Of a DNA stretch of 11,278 nt, positions 1 to 6,312 are shown one piece after another (position 1 is the first letter of the stretch; every line of letters begins with the position of its first letter). The translations under genes and the position numbers were made by a program. Below the pieces are notes generated by a model. The model saw only the letters and a program-made list of their open reading frames with translations. It was not told where the DNA came from and searched no databases. Origin of the DNA: a bacterium (GTDB taxonomy: Bacteria > CBDUZB01 > JAGLHV01); assembly GCA_023132075.1 (NCBI GenBank), contig JAGLYT010000021.1, positions 1 through 11,278 of the forward strand. Direction: 5' to 3'.

Positions 1-1
1 T

Positions 2-346
2 ATTCTGGAAGTTGATCAATGTTTTGTGTGTGGAGGGGTTTGGTTTGATAAAGGGGAGCTTGATAAATATACTACCGAAAAGTTGACGATTATCGATTCT
101 GCGACATTAGGTAAGGAGATGGATCGAAAATTAGATGAGAAAGAAGGTCAATGTCCGCGATGTAAAATTATGCTTAAAAAAGGTCCCTACAAAAAAGAAC
201 CAACCATAACGCTGGATATTTGTGAAAAATGCGGTGGAGTGTGGTTGGATTCTACAGAAATTGATCGTGTGGAAAGGGCTAATAAAGAGAAAGTTGGTTT
301 TTTGCAATTATTGATTAGAGGGTTCAAAAAACCTAAACAAGAGTAA
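2..346 (+). CDS. zinc-ribbon (zf-TFIIB type) protein, 5' end outside window
   Basis: This is the C-terminal part of a small zinc-binding protein. The reading frame is open from base 2, and the residues before the GTG at 26 (I-L-E-V-D-Q-C-F-V) already belong to the domain, so that GTG is internal and the true start lies off the left edge. Two zinc-ribbon units are visible. The first is cut and keeps only its second knuckle, CFVCGGVWFDKGEL. The second is whole: CPRC, about 20 residues, then CEKCGGVWLDSTEI. The CxxCGGVW(F/L)D signature is typical of the zf-TFIIB family of small bacterial proteins, most of which have no assigned function. The tail is basic (RGFKKPKQE). The gene is convergent with fic. 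A role in DNA, RNA or protein binding is only a guess; the family call is firm. Confidence 0.85.
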   Translation: MLEVDQCFVCGGVWFDKGELDKYTTEKLTIIDSATLGKEMDRKLDEKEGQCPRCKIMLKKGPYKKEPTITLDICEKCGGVWLDSTEIDRVERANKEKVGFLQLLIRGFKKPKQE

Positions 347-353
347 AATAAAA

Positions 354-374
354 AGATATATCTCCCCTATATCT
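354..374. other. small inverted repeat after the zinc-ribbon gene
   Basis: AGATATA and TATATCT form a 7 bp stem around a 7-base pyrimidine loop, starting 8 bases after the stop codon. It is AT-rich and has no T tract, so it is at best a weak terminator for the zinc-ribbon gene. Confidence 0.25.
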
Positions 375-381
375 ACTAAAA

Positions 382-443
382 TTATCAAAGTATATTTTGA
401 TAAGATTCTGCTTATCAAAGCAAATCGGCATTTATTTTGATAA
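382..443. promoter_or_regulatory. orphan operator array (four TTATCAAA/TTTGATAA half-sites)
   Basis: Half-sites TTATCAAA at 382-389 and 412-419 alternate with TTTGATAA at 396-403 and 436-443. These are the same sites with the same spacings as the upstream four of the fic promoter array. Here they lie between two convergent gene ends and lack the half-site pair that contains the promoter, so no gene in the window starts from them. Confidence 0.7.
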
Positions 444-517
444 CAATCTATGAATTTTTTTATATTTAAATCAAACCTCTGCAGGACATGATTATGGTGC
501 ATAGGGAACGAGGACTT

Positions 518-556
518 TTGTAACAAAAATGTTACAACTGTAACAGGGTTGTTACA
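518..556. promoter_or_regulatory. double palindrome TGTAACA-N4-TGTTACA, copy A
   Basis: There are two tandem palindromes. The first is TTGTAACA-N4-TGTTACAA at 518-537. The second is TGTAACA-N4-TGTTACA at 539-556. Equivalent bases are 20 bp apart, about two helical turns, as expected for paired repressor sites. No T tract follows on either strand, so they do not look like intrinsic terminators. The binding protein is unknown. Confidence 0.6.
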
Positions 557-681
557 TATAAGCAAATGAAGTGTAAATCAGGAAGGGTTTAAGCTATTAC
601 CTTCTAATTTCAGGAGTATGTGAAGGTGGTAAAGAAAAAGTCCAATCATATCATATTAAATATTTTCACTATTTACTTTTT

Positions 682-1839
682 CTATTCCGAATTTCCGGAT
701 ATGAGAGTAAGAAGTTCTTTTGCACAATAGATTCGATTACGTTTACGGCCGGATACTTCCTGGAGAATCCTAAATTTAACAAGATGTTCAACAGATGCTT
801 TGGCAGTTGGCCAGGTTATTTTCAAATAATCACTTATTCCCGGCAAACTGACAAATGGATTTAAAAAGAGCATATCCAATAACTGAAAAACAGGGGTAGA
901 AACTGACTTTTCATGGAGTTGCTGGCGATATTTATGTTGCAGAGATAAAATTTTGTGCCCGGTTTCTTCAGCAGCCTTGGCCTGTTTTGCCACTCCACGA
1001 AGGAAATATTTTAACCATTCATCCCAATGGCCTGCCTGACTGACTCCAAGAAGCAAGTCGTAATATTCACTTCGATATTTTTCAAAAAAATCACTGAGGT
1101 AAAGAATTGGATATTCCAGATAACCTTTCTCGTAAAGATAAAAAGTAATCAATAGTCGTCCTACCCTTCCGTTACCGTCAAGGAATGGATGAATTGCTTC
1201 AAACTGGTAATGCATTAAAGCACATTTGATAAGAGGAGCGATGGAATCATCAGCGTGAAGAAATTTTTCCCATTGACCGAGTGCCTCAGTCATTTCCGGA
1301 ACAGGTGGAGGTACATATGTTGCGTTGGCAAGAGAGCAACCAGGAGGGCCTATCCAATTCTGAGTAGTCCGAAATTCACCGGGTTTCATTCTTTCACCCC
1401 GAACACCTTCCATAAGCTTTAAATGAATTTCCCGAACCAGTCTTAAACTGAGTGGCAGGTTTTTGAGTCTGGAAAGTCCATAATTTATGGCTCGCAAATA
1501 GTTTAAGACTTCCAATACATCATTATATTTTGGTTTTTCCTTAGATGCTTCATAGTAAAGGATATCTGAAAGTGATGCTTGAGTTCCTTCAATTCTTGAG
1601 CTTTGAACAGCTTCTTTTCTAATGTAAGGAGCAACTAGTAAATTAGGGTTTGGAATAAGTCTACTTAAAGAAGACAGGGCACCGATAGCACGATCTGCCT
1701 CAGATAAAAAGCCCACTATTTCTGTAGAAAACGTGTCCAGGCTTGACGGGGGTAGGGGATGAGGAATAAAAGCCCAATAGTTTGTTCTGGTTTTAATAAT
1801 TTGTCCTGTCGGACTATTTTTAAATTTATCGATATTCAT
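682..1839 (-). CDS. Fic-family protein adenylyltransferase (class II, Fic_N + Fic + winged helix)
   Basis: The 385-residue product is a complete Fic protein, expected to move AMP from ATP onto a hydroxyl side chain of a target protein in the cytoplasm. An N-terminal Fic_N region (about 20-95) carries the inhibitory motif S80-S-R-I-E84-G85, matching (S/T)xxxE(G/N). Its glutamate normally blocks ATP binding, which makes this a class II, self-inhibited enzyme. The Fic core (about 110-280) has the target-docking flap around T174-YVPPP and the canonical motif HPFLDGNGRVGR, with catalytic H217, D221 and R225/R228 all present. Residues about 315-375 look like a winged helix. The ATG at 1839 has no Shine-Dalgarno sequence but sits about 2 nt from a predicted transcription start. 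The gene is co-directional with the upstream ATPase but 382 bp away with its own promoter, and it lies between direct repeats. It appears slightly richer in GC than its surroundings. The target is unknown. Confidence 0.93.
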   Translation of the reverse strand: MNIDKFKNSPTGQIIKTRTNYWAFIPHPLPPSSLDTFSTEIVGFLSEADRAIGALSSLSRLIPNPNLLVAPYIRKEAVQSSRIEGTQASLSDILYYEASKEKPKYNDVLEVLNYLRAINYGLSRLKNLPLSLRLVREIHLKLMEGVRGERMKPGEFRTTQNWIGPPGCSLANATYVPPPVPEMTEALGQWEKFLHADDSIAPLIKCALMHYQFEAIHPFLDGNGRVGRLLITFYLYEKGYLEYPILYLSDFFEKYRSEYYDLLLGVSQAGHWDEWLKYFLRGVAKQAKAAEETGHKILSLQHKYRQQLHEKSVSTPVFQLLDMLFLNPFVSLPGISDYLKITWPTAKASVEHLVKFRILQEVSGRKRNRIYCAKELLTLISGNSE

Positions 1840-1847
1840 TTGTAGCC

Positions 1848-1876
1848 ATTTTACTTTTTTATCAAAGAGATGTCAA
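1848..1876 (-). promoter_or_regulatory. fic promoter, nearly leaderless
   Basis: On the - strand, TTGACA (1871-1876) is separated by exactly 17 bp from TAAAAT (1848-1853). The predicted start is near 1841, only about 2 nt before the fic ATG at 1839. This agrees with the lack of a ribosome binding site. One TTATCAAA half-site lies between the two hexamers. Confidence 0.65.
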
Positions 1877-1960
1877 GTATTTTTTGATAAGAATAAAATT
1901 ATCAAAGTATATTTTGATAAGACTCTGCTTATCAAAGCAAATCGGCATTTATTTTGATAA
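1859..1960. promoter_or_regulatory. dyad-symmetric array of six TTATCAAA/TTTGATAA half-sites over the fic promoter
   Basis: TTATCAAA occurs at 1859-1866, 1899-1906 and 1929-1936. TTTGATAA occurs at 1883-1890, 1913-1920 and 1953-1960. Every half-site is an exact match. Successive starts are 24, 16, 14, 16 and 24 bp apart, so the whole array is symmetric about 1909/1910, although the DNA between sites is not. The outermost pair brackets the -35 box, which suits repression. The winged helix of Fic itself is one possible binder; this is inference. Confidence 0.8.
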
Positions 1961-2268
1961 CAATCTATGAAATTTTTTATATTTAAGCCAAAAATGATAA
2001 TAAACATTTCTCTTATTGTCGTTTTCAATACATACTAATAGGATTGTGTTGTGTAAGAAGTGGGGACTCTTTTGTAACAAAAATGTTACAACTGTAACAG
2101 GGTTGTTACATATAAGTAAATGAAGTGTAAATCAGGAAGGGCTTAAGATTTACTATTACTACCTCTACTACCTCCTAATTTTTACTAAAAGTGGAAGTAG
2201 TAAAGAAAAAATCTAATCATATCATATTGAACAGAGATTTCTTTTTCTCTTAAACATTTTCACTGTTT
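1894..2268. repeat. right copy (B) of the direct repeat flanking fic
   Basis: This is the partner of 377-674. It starts within the fic operator array, spans the fic upstream region and runs into the last codons of the calcium ATPase gene (2222-2268 is coding). Together with the fic promoter it accounts for most of the 382 bp gap between fic and the ATPase; no further gene is visible there. The unaligned parts are 1993-2069 and 2148-2199. Confidence 0.85.
2072..2110. promoter_or_regulatory. double palindrome TGTAACA-N4-TGTTACA, copy B
   Basis: This copy is identical in sequence and 20 bp spacing to 518-556. It lies 233-271 bp upstream of fic and just over 100 bp after the ATPase stop codon. 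It is far from the fic promoter, so if it is an operator it acts at a distance or belongs to the repeat rather than to fic. Confidence 0.6.
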
Positions 2269-4918
2269 CTACCGCCCACAAAGGAAAAGACGAGATGAGC
2301 ACTATTAATAGCCAGTCTGAAAAGGCTAATGTTTCCGTTTTGAATACTTTTTGAAAAAAGGGTATATGGACCACGGCAATTTGAAGGAGAAATGATATTA
2401 AGGCGGCATAAATAATTTTTTTATTGGTAAAGATTCCCAGTTTAAATATTGATTGGGTTTTACTGCGGCAATTAAAGGCATGAAATAATTGTGTACAGGC
2501 AAGGACAATAAAGGCTACCGTTCTTGCTCTTTCTATTGATGATTTTTCCACATATAAAACAAAAACAAACGATAATAAACTGCACAAAGCAATAAAAACA
2601 CCCTGCTGTAAAATTAACAATGCACCTTGTTTAGTTACTACTGACTCATCTTTAGAACGGGGAGAACGCTGCATAATGTGAGGGTCTATTGGATCTACTC
2701 CCAGGGCAAATGCCGGAAATCCGTCAGTTACCACATTTACCCAGAGGATATGAATGGGTAAAAGCGGTATGGGTAATCCGATTAATGAAGAAACAAACAT
2801 AACACAAATCTCTCCCATATTACAGGAAAGCAGGTAATGGATGAATTTTTTTATATTGTCATAAACGCCTCTGCCTTCTTTAATTGCGGCCACTATAGAG
2901 GCAAAATTATCATCGGTAATAACCATATCCGATACCTCTTTGGTCACGTCGGTGCCGGTAATTCCCATAGCTATTCCGATATCGGCTTCTTTGACCGCAG
3001 GAGCATCGTTTACCCCATCCCCGGTCATTGCTACAATTTCACTATGCTCTCGTAGTGCACGGACAATTCTTAATTTATGCTCAGGGGAAACACGGGCGTA
3101 AACGGCAGTTTTAGTGACTTCTTCTTTAAAGGTTTCGTCACTTAATTTGTCCAATTCTATTCCGGTTAATGCACGGATATCATTTTTGAAAAAACCCAGT
3201 TTTTGAGCAATTGCCGTTGCTGTTTGTTTATGGTCACCGGTAATCATTACTGTTCTTATGCCGGCGGTTTTACATTCAGCTACTGCTTTTTTTACTTCTT
3301 CCCTGGGTGGGTCAACCATTGCCATTAAACCTAAAAAAACAAGATTTTTCTCTATGGTTTCCGGGCCATAATTGGTAACGCTATTATCTAATTCCCGATA
3401 GCTTACCGCTAAAATTCTCATTGCCTGATGGGCAAGTTCACTATTAACATCAAGTATATTTTGCTTATTGTCCCGGGTAATTTTTCTTCGCTGGCCATTT
3501 ATTTCAATCTCGGTGCAATTATCGAGCATTACATCAGGAGCTCCTTTTACAAAAGCAACTAATTTGTTTTTATCTTTGCGGATGATGGTCATTTTTTTTC
3601 GGATAGAATCAAAAGGAATTTCTTCTACAAAAGGAAATTCTTCTTCAAGTTTATCTTTCCATAAACCGGATTTAGCCGCACAAACTAATAAGGAACCTTC
3701 TGTAGGATCCCCGATTATTTTATAAGAATCATCTTTTTTAATCAGCTCAGCTCCGTTACATAAGCTCCCGCAGACTAAAACATTTTTTAAATCCGGATAA
3801 TCGGCTAAGTTAATTGCCTCTTCGTTAAACAGAAATTTTCCCCGGGGTTCATATCCTATACCGGTTACTTTAAATAGAGTATTATTGGTAAAAACTGCCT
3901 GAACAGTCATTTCGTTTTTAGTAAGAGTTCCTGTTTTATCCGAGCATATTACTGTTGAACAGCCTAATGTTTCAATAGCAGGGAGTTTCCTGATAAGAGC
4001 ATTACGTTTTACCATTTTTTGAACACCCAGGGCCAGCACAACAGTTACTACTGCCGGAAGTCCTTCCGGTATAGCGGCTACGGCTAAACTTACGGAGGTA
4101 AGAAATAAATCAAAAAGGTCTTCACCGCGTAGAAATCCCAATAAAAAAACGATGGAAACAAGAACGAAACAAAAGTAAACGATAAATTTGCCAAACCGGG
4201 CTAATTTTTTTTGTAGAGGGGTGGATTGCTGTTCCACCTCTTGAATCATTTCCGCAATTTTACCCAATTCAGTATTCATTCCCGTTTCAACGATTATTGC
4301 TCTTGCTTTGCCCGAAGAAACGGAAGTTCCCAGATAGAGCATATTTTTTCTATCGGCTAAGGCAATTTCTTTATTTAAAACAGCAGTAGTTTTTATCGTT
4401 GGATTAGATTCTCCGGTGAGACTTGCTTCCTGTGTGCTAAAGTTTTGAGTCATATAGACCACACGGCTATCCGCCGGGATATGGTCACCTGCCTCGATTT
4501 CTATCAGGTCACCGGGAACAAGATTTAAAGAAGGTACGATTTCATGTTTACTTTTGCGGATGACTTTAGAGAAAGGGGAGGATAATTTTTTTAAACCCTC
4601 CAGGGCTTTTTCGGCACGATATTCCTGAATAAATCCCAAAATGCTATTTAAAGTAACAATAGCTACTATAGCAACGGCATCTATCCATTCACCTAAAAAA
4701 CCCGATACCAAAGCCGCCCCGATTAATACCCAGACGATAAAATTTTCAAATTGTTCAAAGAAAATCCGTATAGGAGAACGGCTTTTTTTTTCTTTTAATT
4801 GATTCTGTCCGTATTTTTTTAATCTGCTCGTTGCTTCCTCGGTGCTCAGGCCACAAGTCAAATCACCGGCTAATATCTTGGCTACTTCCTCTTTTTCTAT
4901 CTGCCACCAATTTTTCAT
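2222..4918 (-). CDS. P2A-type calcium-transporting ATPase (SERCA/PacL-like)
   Basis: The 898-residue protein pumps a cation, most likely Ca2+, out of the cytoplasm at the cost of ATP. All P-type landmarks are present in order: N-terminal cation-ATPase domain (1-75); actuator loop TGES (168-171); M4 with AAIPEGLP and E285; phosphorylation site D327-KTGT; nucleotide-binding KGAPD (458-462); TGD (560-562); hinge TGDGVND (632-638); and a C-terminal membrane domain. Calcium-site residues align with SERCA: E285 (E309), N700 and E703 (N768, E771), N728, T731 and D732 (N796, T799, D800). The M8 position equal to SERCA E908 is Q810. I therefore favour Ca2+ over Na+/K+ or Mn2+, with one or two ions moved. 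The ATG at 4918 follows AAGGAAAA at a proper distance. The last codons lie in the repeat shared with the fic downstream region. Length is normal for bacterial members. Confidence 0.93.
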   Translation of the reverse strand: MKNWWQIEKEEVAKILAGDLTCGLSTEEATSRLKKYGQNQLKEKKSRSPIRIFFEQFENFIVWVLIGAALVSGFLGEWIDAVAIVAIVTLNSILGFIQEYRAEKALEGLKKLSSPFSKVIRKSKHEIVPSLNLVPGDLIEIEAGDHIPADSRVVYMTQNFSTQEASLTGESNPTIKTTAVLNKEIALADRKNMLYLGTSVSSGKARAIIVETGMNTELGKIAEMIQEVEQQSTPLQKKLARFGKFIVYFCFVLVSIVFLLGFLRGEDLFDLFLTSVSLAVAAIPEGLPAVVTVVLALGVQKMVKRNALIRKLPAIETLGCSTVICSDKTGTLTKNEMTVQAVFTNNTLFKVTGIGYEPRGKFLFNEEAINLADYPDLKNVLVCGSLCNGAELIKKDDSYKIIGDPTEGSLLVCAAKSGLWKDKLEEEFPFVEEIPFDSIRKKMTIIRKDKNKLVAFVKGAPDVMLDNCTEIEINGQRRKITRDNKQNILDVNSELAHQAMRILAVSYRELDNSVTNYGPETIEKNLVFLGLMAMVDPPREEVKKAVAECKTAGIRTVMITGDHKQTATAIAQKLGFFKNDIRALTGIELDKLSDETFKEEVTKTAVYARVSPEHKLRIVRALREHSEIVAMTGDGVNDAPAVKEADIGIAMGITGTDVTKEVSDMVITDDNFASIVAAIKEGRGVYDNIKKFIHYLLSCNMGEICVMFVSSLIGLPIPLLPIHILWVNVVTDGFPAFALGVDPIDPHIMQRSPRSKDESVVTKQGALLILQQGVFIALCSLLSFVFVLYVEKSSIERARTVAFIVLACTQLFHAFNCRSKTQSIFKLGIFTNKKIIYAALISFLLQIAVVHIPFFQKVFKTETLAFSDWLLIVLISSFPLWAVETVKMFKRKRNLCSI

Positions 4919-4930
4919 TTACTTTTCCTT

Positions 4931-4959
4931 TTTATATGTAATTTTGTATTAATTGTAAA
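4931..4959 (-). promoter_or_regulatory. possible promoter of the calcium ATPase
   Basis: TTTACA (4954-4959), 17 bp, then TATAAA (4931-4936) on the - strand. The predicted start near 4924 would leave only 6 nt of leader and put the Shine-Dalgarno sequence (4925-4930) outside the transcript, so another promoter further upstream is equally possible. Confidence 0.3.
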
Positions 4960-5009
4960 ATAGGGGGGAGAGTTAAAGGAAGGAAATAATGGACAGTTAT
5001 GTTAAATAA

Positions 5010-5047
5010 GTGTCAAATATATTTTGATAAGAACAAAGTTATAAAAG
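5010..5047. repeat. third, decayed fragment of the fic promoter element
   Basis: These bases align with 1870-1907 with about 6 differences in 38. They keep TGTCAA (the -35 box on the - strand) at 5011-5016, an intact TTTGATAA at 5023-5030 and a one-mismatch half-site TTATAAAA at 5039-5046 with the same 16 bp step. The downstream half-site is lost and no good -10 box follows at 17 bp. The fragment sits 92-129 bp upstream of the ATPase start. Confidence 0.55.
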
Positions 5048-5137
5048 GTTCCCTTGAGAACATTAGTGGCAATCATTTATAAGGAATCTATCCCGAATGG
5101 TACGATTGCATATTTTAATATGAGGACTCTAAATTAC

Positions 5138-5535
5138 TCAGGAATCTTTTATTTTAGAACTAATCCACATATAGAATCTTTCTGTAAGTTTAAGTATTTC
5201 CAAAGCTTCTTTTTCAGTAAAATTTCTATCTTCATATTCAATGATATTTTTTTTAAAGTATTGCTTTTGGATTTAGTTTCATCTAAATCTACTGAATTTA
5301 TCAGTAAAGTAACCACATCCAGGTGATTTTCACTTTTACAACGAATACCCGCATAAAAAACAAGCATTGCATCACAGGCAGAAATAGCACAATGAACAGC
5401 ATTTAGACCGACAGCATCCCAGTTTTGTATTTCTTTAGCCTGAAACATTACTTTATAAAACTGGGTAGCTTTCCTAAAATAAACTCTATATTGAGTTTTT
5501 TCTATGGGTTTTGTTTTTATTTTTTTAGCAGACAT
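5138..5535 (-). CDS. HEPN-domain protein (probable toxin of MNT-HEPN pair), frame broken at an A8 run
   Basis: The start frame from 5535 gives 128 residues ending at 5149. A helical HEPN fold is suggested, with NAVHCAISACDAML and then R65-CKSEN-H71, which fits the R-x4-6-H motif of HEPN ribonucleases. After K96 the start frame becomes K/L-rich and unlike the family. The -1 frame instead reads N-I-I-EYEDRNFTEKEALEIL and ends ...MWISSKIKDS at a TGA at 5138-5140, a natural family-like C-terminus giving 132 residues. The switch lies on eight A's (T's at 5247-5254), read as A-AAA-AAA in the start frame. Options are a real loss-of-function frameshift, phase variation, programmed -1 slippage or a sequencing error. 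The ATG directly follows the stop of the MNT gene (TAAATG) and has GAAGGAA (5544-5550) as ribosome binding site, so the two are translated as one operon. Confidence 0.75.
5247..5254 (-). other. A8 slippery run in the HEPN gene
   Basis: On the - strand the codons are TTA-AAA-AAA-ATA, so an A-AAA-AAA heptamer is in phase for -1 slippage. One extra A, or one -1 slip, joins the N-terminal HEPN frame to the family-like C-terminus. Confidence 0.6.
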
Positions 5536-6159
5536 TTAAATTATTCCTTCTAAATCTTTACCAAAAAGCAAATTATGTGACCGCAAAATCTTTTTTATTA
5601 AAGGAAGTCCTTTTTTATATTTTAGTTTAAACTCAGCAGTAGTTTGAATATAGGGAGAAACTACATTGCCGAATTTGTCAAAAATATTTCTATTTACTTT
5701 TTCAAAATTTTCTTCTATTTGTACTTTATATTTTTTATCACTTACCAATATCAAAAGATCTATGTCACTTGTAGGCTGTTCTTTTTTTACTTGGATACTA
5801 CCAAAAACTGCTATAGAAACTATGTTTTTTTTTGCTATGGGATTTATGTTTTCTATTATAGCTTTATATACTTCACGATGGAGTTGGTTTTCTTTTTCAT
5901 ATAAAGGTTTAAGCAAAGCTGATATAAGAAAATTTTCTTTATTCAAGCGATAAAGATAGCTCTTACCTACATTTTTCAGTAATAACACTTGTTCAAAATT
6001 CAATTCACGTAAGGCCTTGTGACAAGTAGCAGGAGTTATTTTAATTTCTTTGGCAATTTGACGGCCGTTCCATTCTGCTTCTGTTCTACAAAGGAATCGC
6101 AAGATTTTAACCTTTACCTCGCTATTTAAAATTTTATCTAAAGGCTTGTTTATTCTCAT
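5536..6159 (-). CDS. MNT-type nucleotidyltransferase with N-terminal winged helix (probable antitoxin)
   Basis: The 207-residue protein has two parts. Residues about 15-72 form a winged helix-turn-helix (VKVKILRFL, NGRQIAKEIKITPATCHKAL, then a wing ending KSYLYRL). Residues about 110-200 form a minimal nucleotidyltransferase of the DNA polymerase beta superfamily, with G120-S121 and S131-D132-I-D134. The GS...DxD pair binds metal and nucleotide. The third carboxylate usually found on a later strand is not evident: that region reads NVVSPYI (165-171). In characterised MNT-HEPN systems the MNT partner neutralises the HEPN ribonuclease by adding AMP to it. Here that is inferred from gene order, the zero-base gap to the HEPN gene and family knowledge. 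The ATG at 6159 follows AAAAGG (6169-6174). The gene is noticeably AT-rich. The winged helix likely binds the palindromes upstream, giving autoregulation. Confidence 0.88.
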   Translation of the reverse strand: MRINKPLDKILNSEVKVKILRFLCRTEAEWNGRQIAKEIKITPATCHKALRELNFEQVLLLKNVGKSYLYRLNKENFLISALLKPLYEKENQLHREVYKAIIENINPIAKKNIVSIAVFGSIQVKKEQPTSDIDLLILVSDKKYKVQIEENFEKVNRNIFDKFGNVVSPYIQTTAEFKLKYKKGLPLIKKILRSHNLLFGKDLEGII

Positions 6160-6177
6160 ATATTTTTACCTTTTAAT

Positions 6178-6230
6178 CTAAACATATGTTTACAAATCTA
6201 AACATATGTTTAGAAGTCTAAACATAATAT
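6178..6230. promoter_or_regulatory. operator repeats of the MNT-HEPN operon
   Basis: CTAAACATATGTTTAC (6178-6193), the perfect palindrome CTAAACATATGTTTAG (6198-6213) and a half-site CTAAACAT (6218-6225) recur exactly every 20 bp, so all face the same side of the helix. The half-site touches the -10 box and predicted start; the full sites lie in the leader. This is a classic layout for autorepression. Confidence 0.8.
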
Positions 6231-6254
6231 ACAATCTCTTTAAATCAATGTCAA
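6226..6254 (-). promoter_or_regulatory. MNT-HEPN promoter
   Basis: TTGACA (6249-6254), a 17 bp spacer, and TATATT (6226-6231) on the - strand form a near-consensus sigma-70 type promoter. The predicted start is near 6219, giving a leader of about 60 nt that holds the operator palindromes. Confidence 0.75.
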
Positions 6255-6312
6255 TAAAAATATGTATTTTATTATTTAAAAATTAGAAGTGGACACCGAT
6301 TAAAAATTCTTC

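Larger units (their letters stand above)
377..674. repeat. left copy (A) of the direct repeat flanking fic
   Basis: This copy matches 1894-2268 in three blocks in the same order and orientation. Block 1 is 377-475 against 1894-1992, with about 4 differences in 99. Block 2 is 516-593 against 2070-2147, with 2 differences in 78. Block 3 is 629-657 against 2200-2228, with a few differences, continued after a gap of about 20 bp by 656-674 against 2250-2268. The stretches between blocks differ in length (40 against 77, and 35 against 52) and do not align by eye. This copy fills most of the 335 bp gap between the zinc-ribbon gene and fic. No convincing gene lies in the gap. Confidence 0.85.

Noticed and set aside
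377-475. Repeats near fic as a CRISPR array or IS ends
   Set aside because: There are no regularly spaced unique spacers, no transposase and no terminal inverted repeats; the half-sites are short operators inside a two-copy direct repeat.
518-556. Double palindrome as an intrinsic terminator of fic or the zinc-ribbon gene
   Set aside because: Stems are short, GC-poor and lack a T tract on either strand, and the sites lie more than 120 bp from both gene ends.
308-565. 85-codon ORF on the - strand between the zinc-ribbon gene and fic
   Set aside because: It overlaps the zinc-ribbon gene end and runs through the operator repeats; composition is low-complexity, no domain is visible, and the equivalent right-hand repeat has no matching ORF.
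5109-5122. 14 bp palindrome CATATTTTAATATG after the HEPN gene
   Set aside because: It is purely AT-rich, has no T tract and is single-copy; it is too weak to call a terminator or operator.
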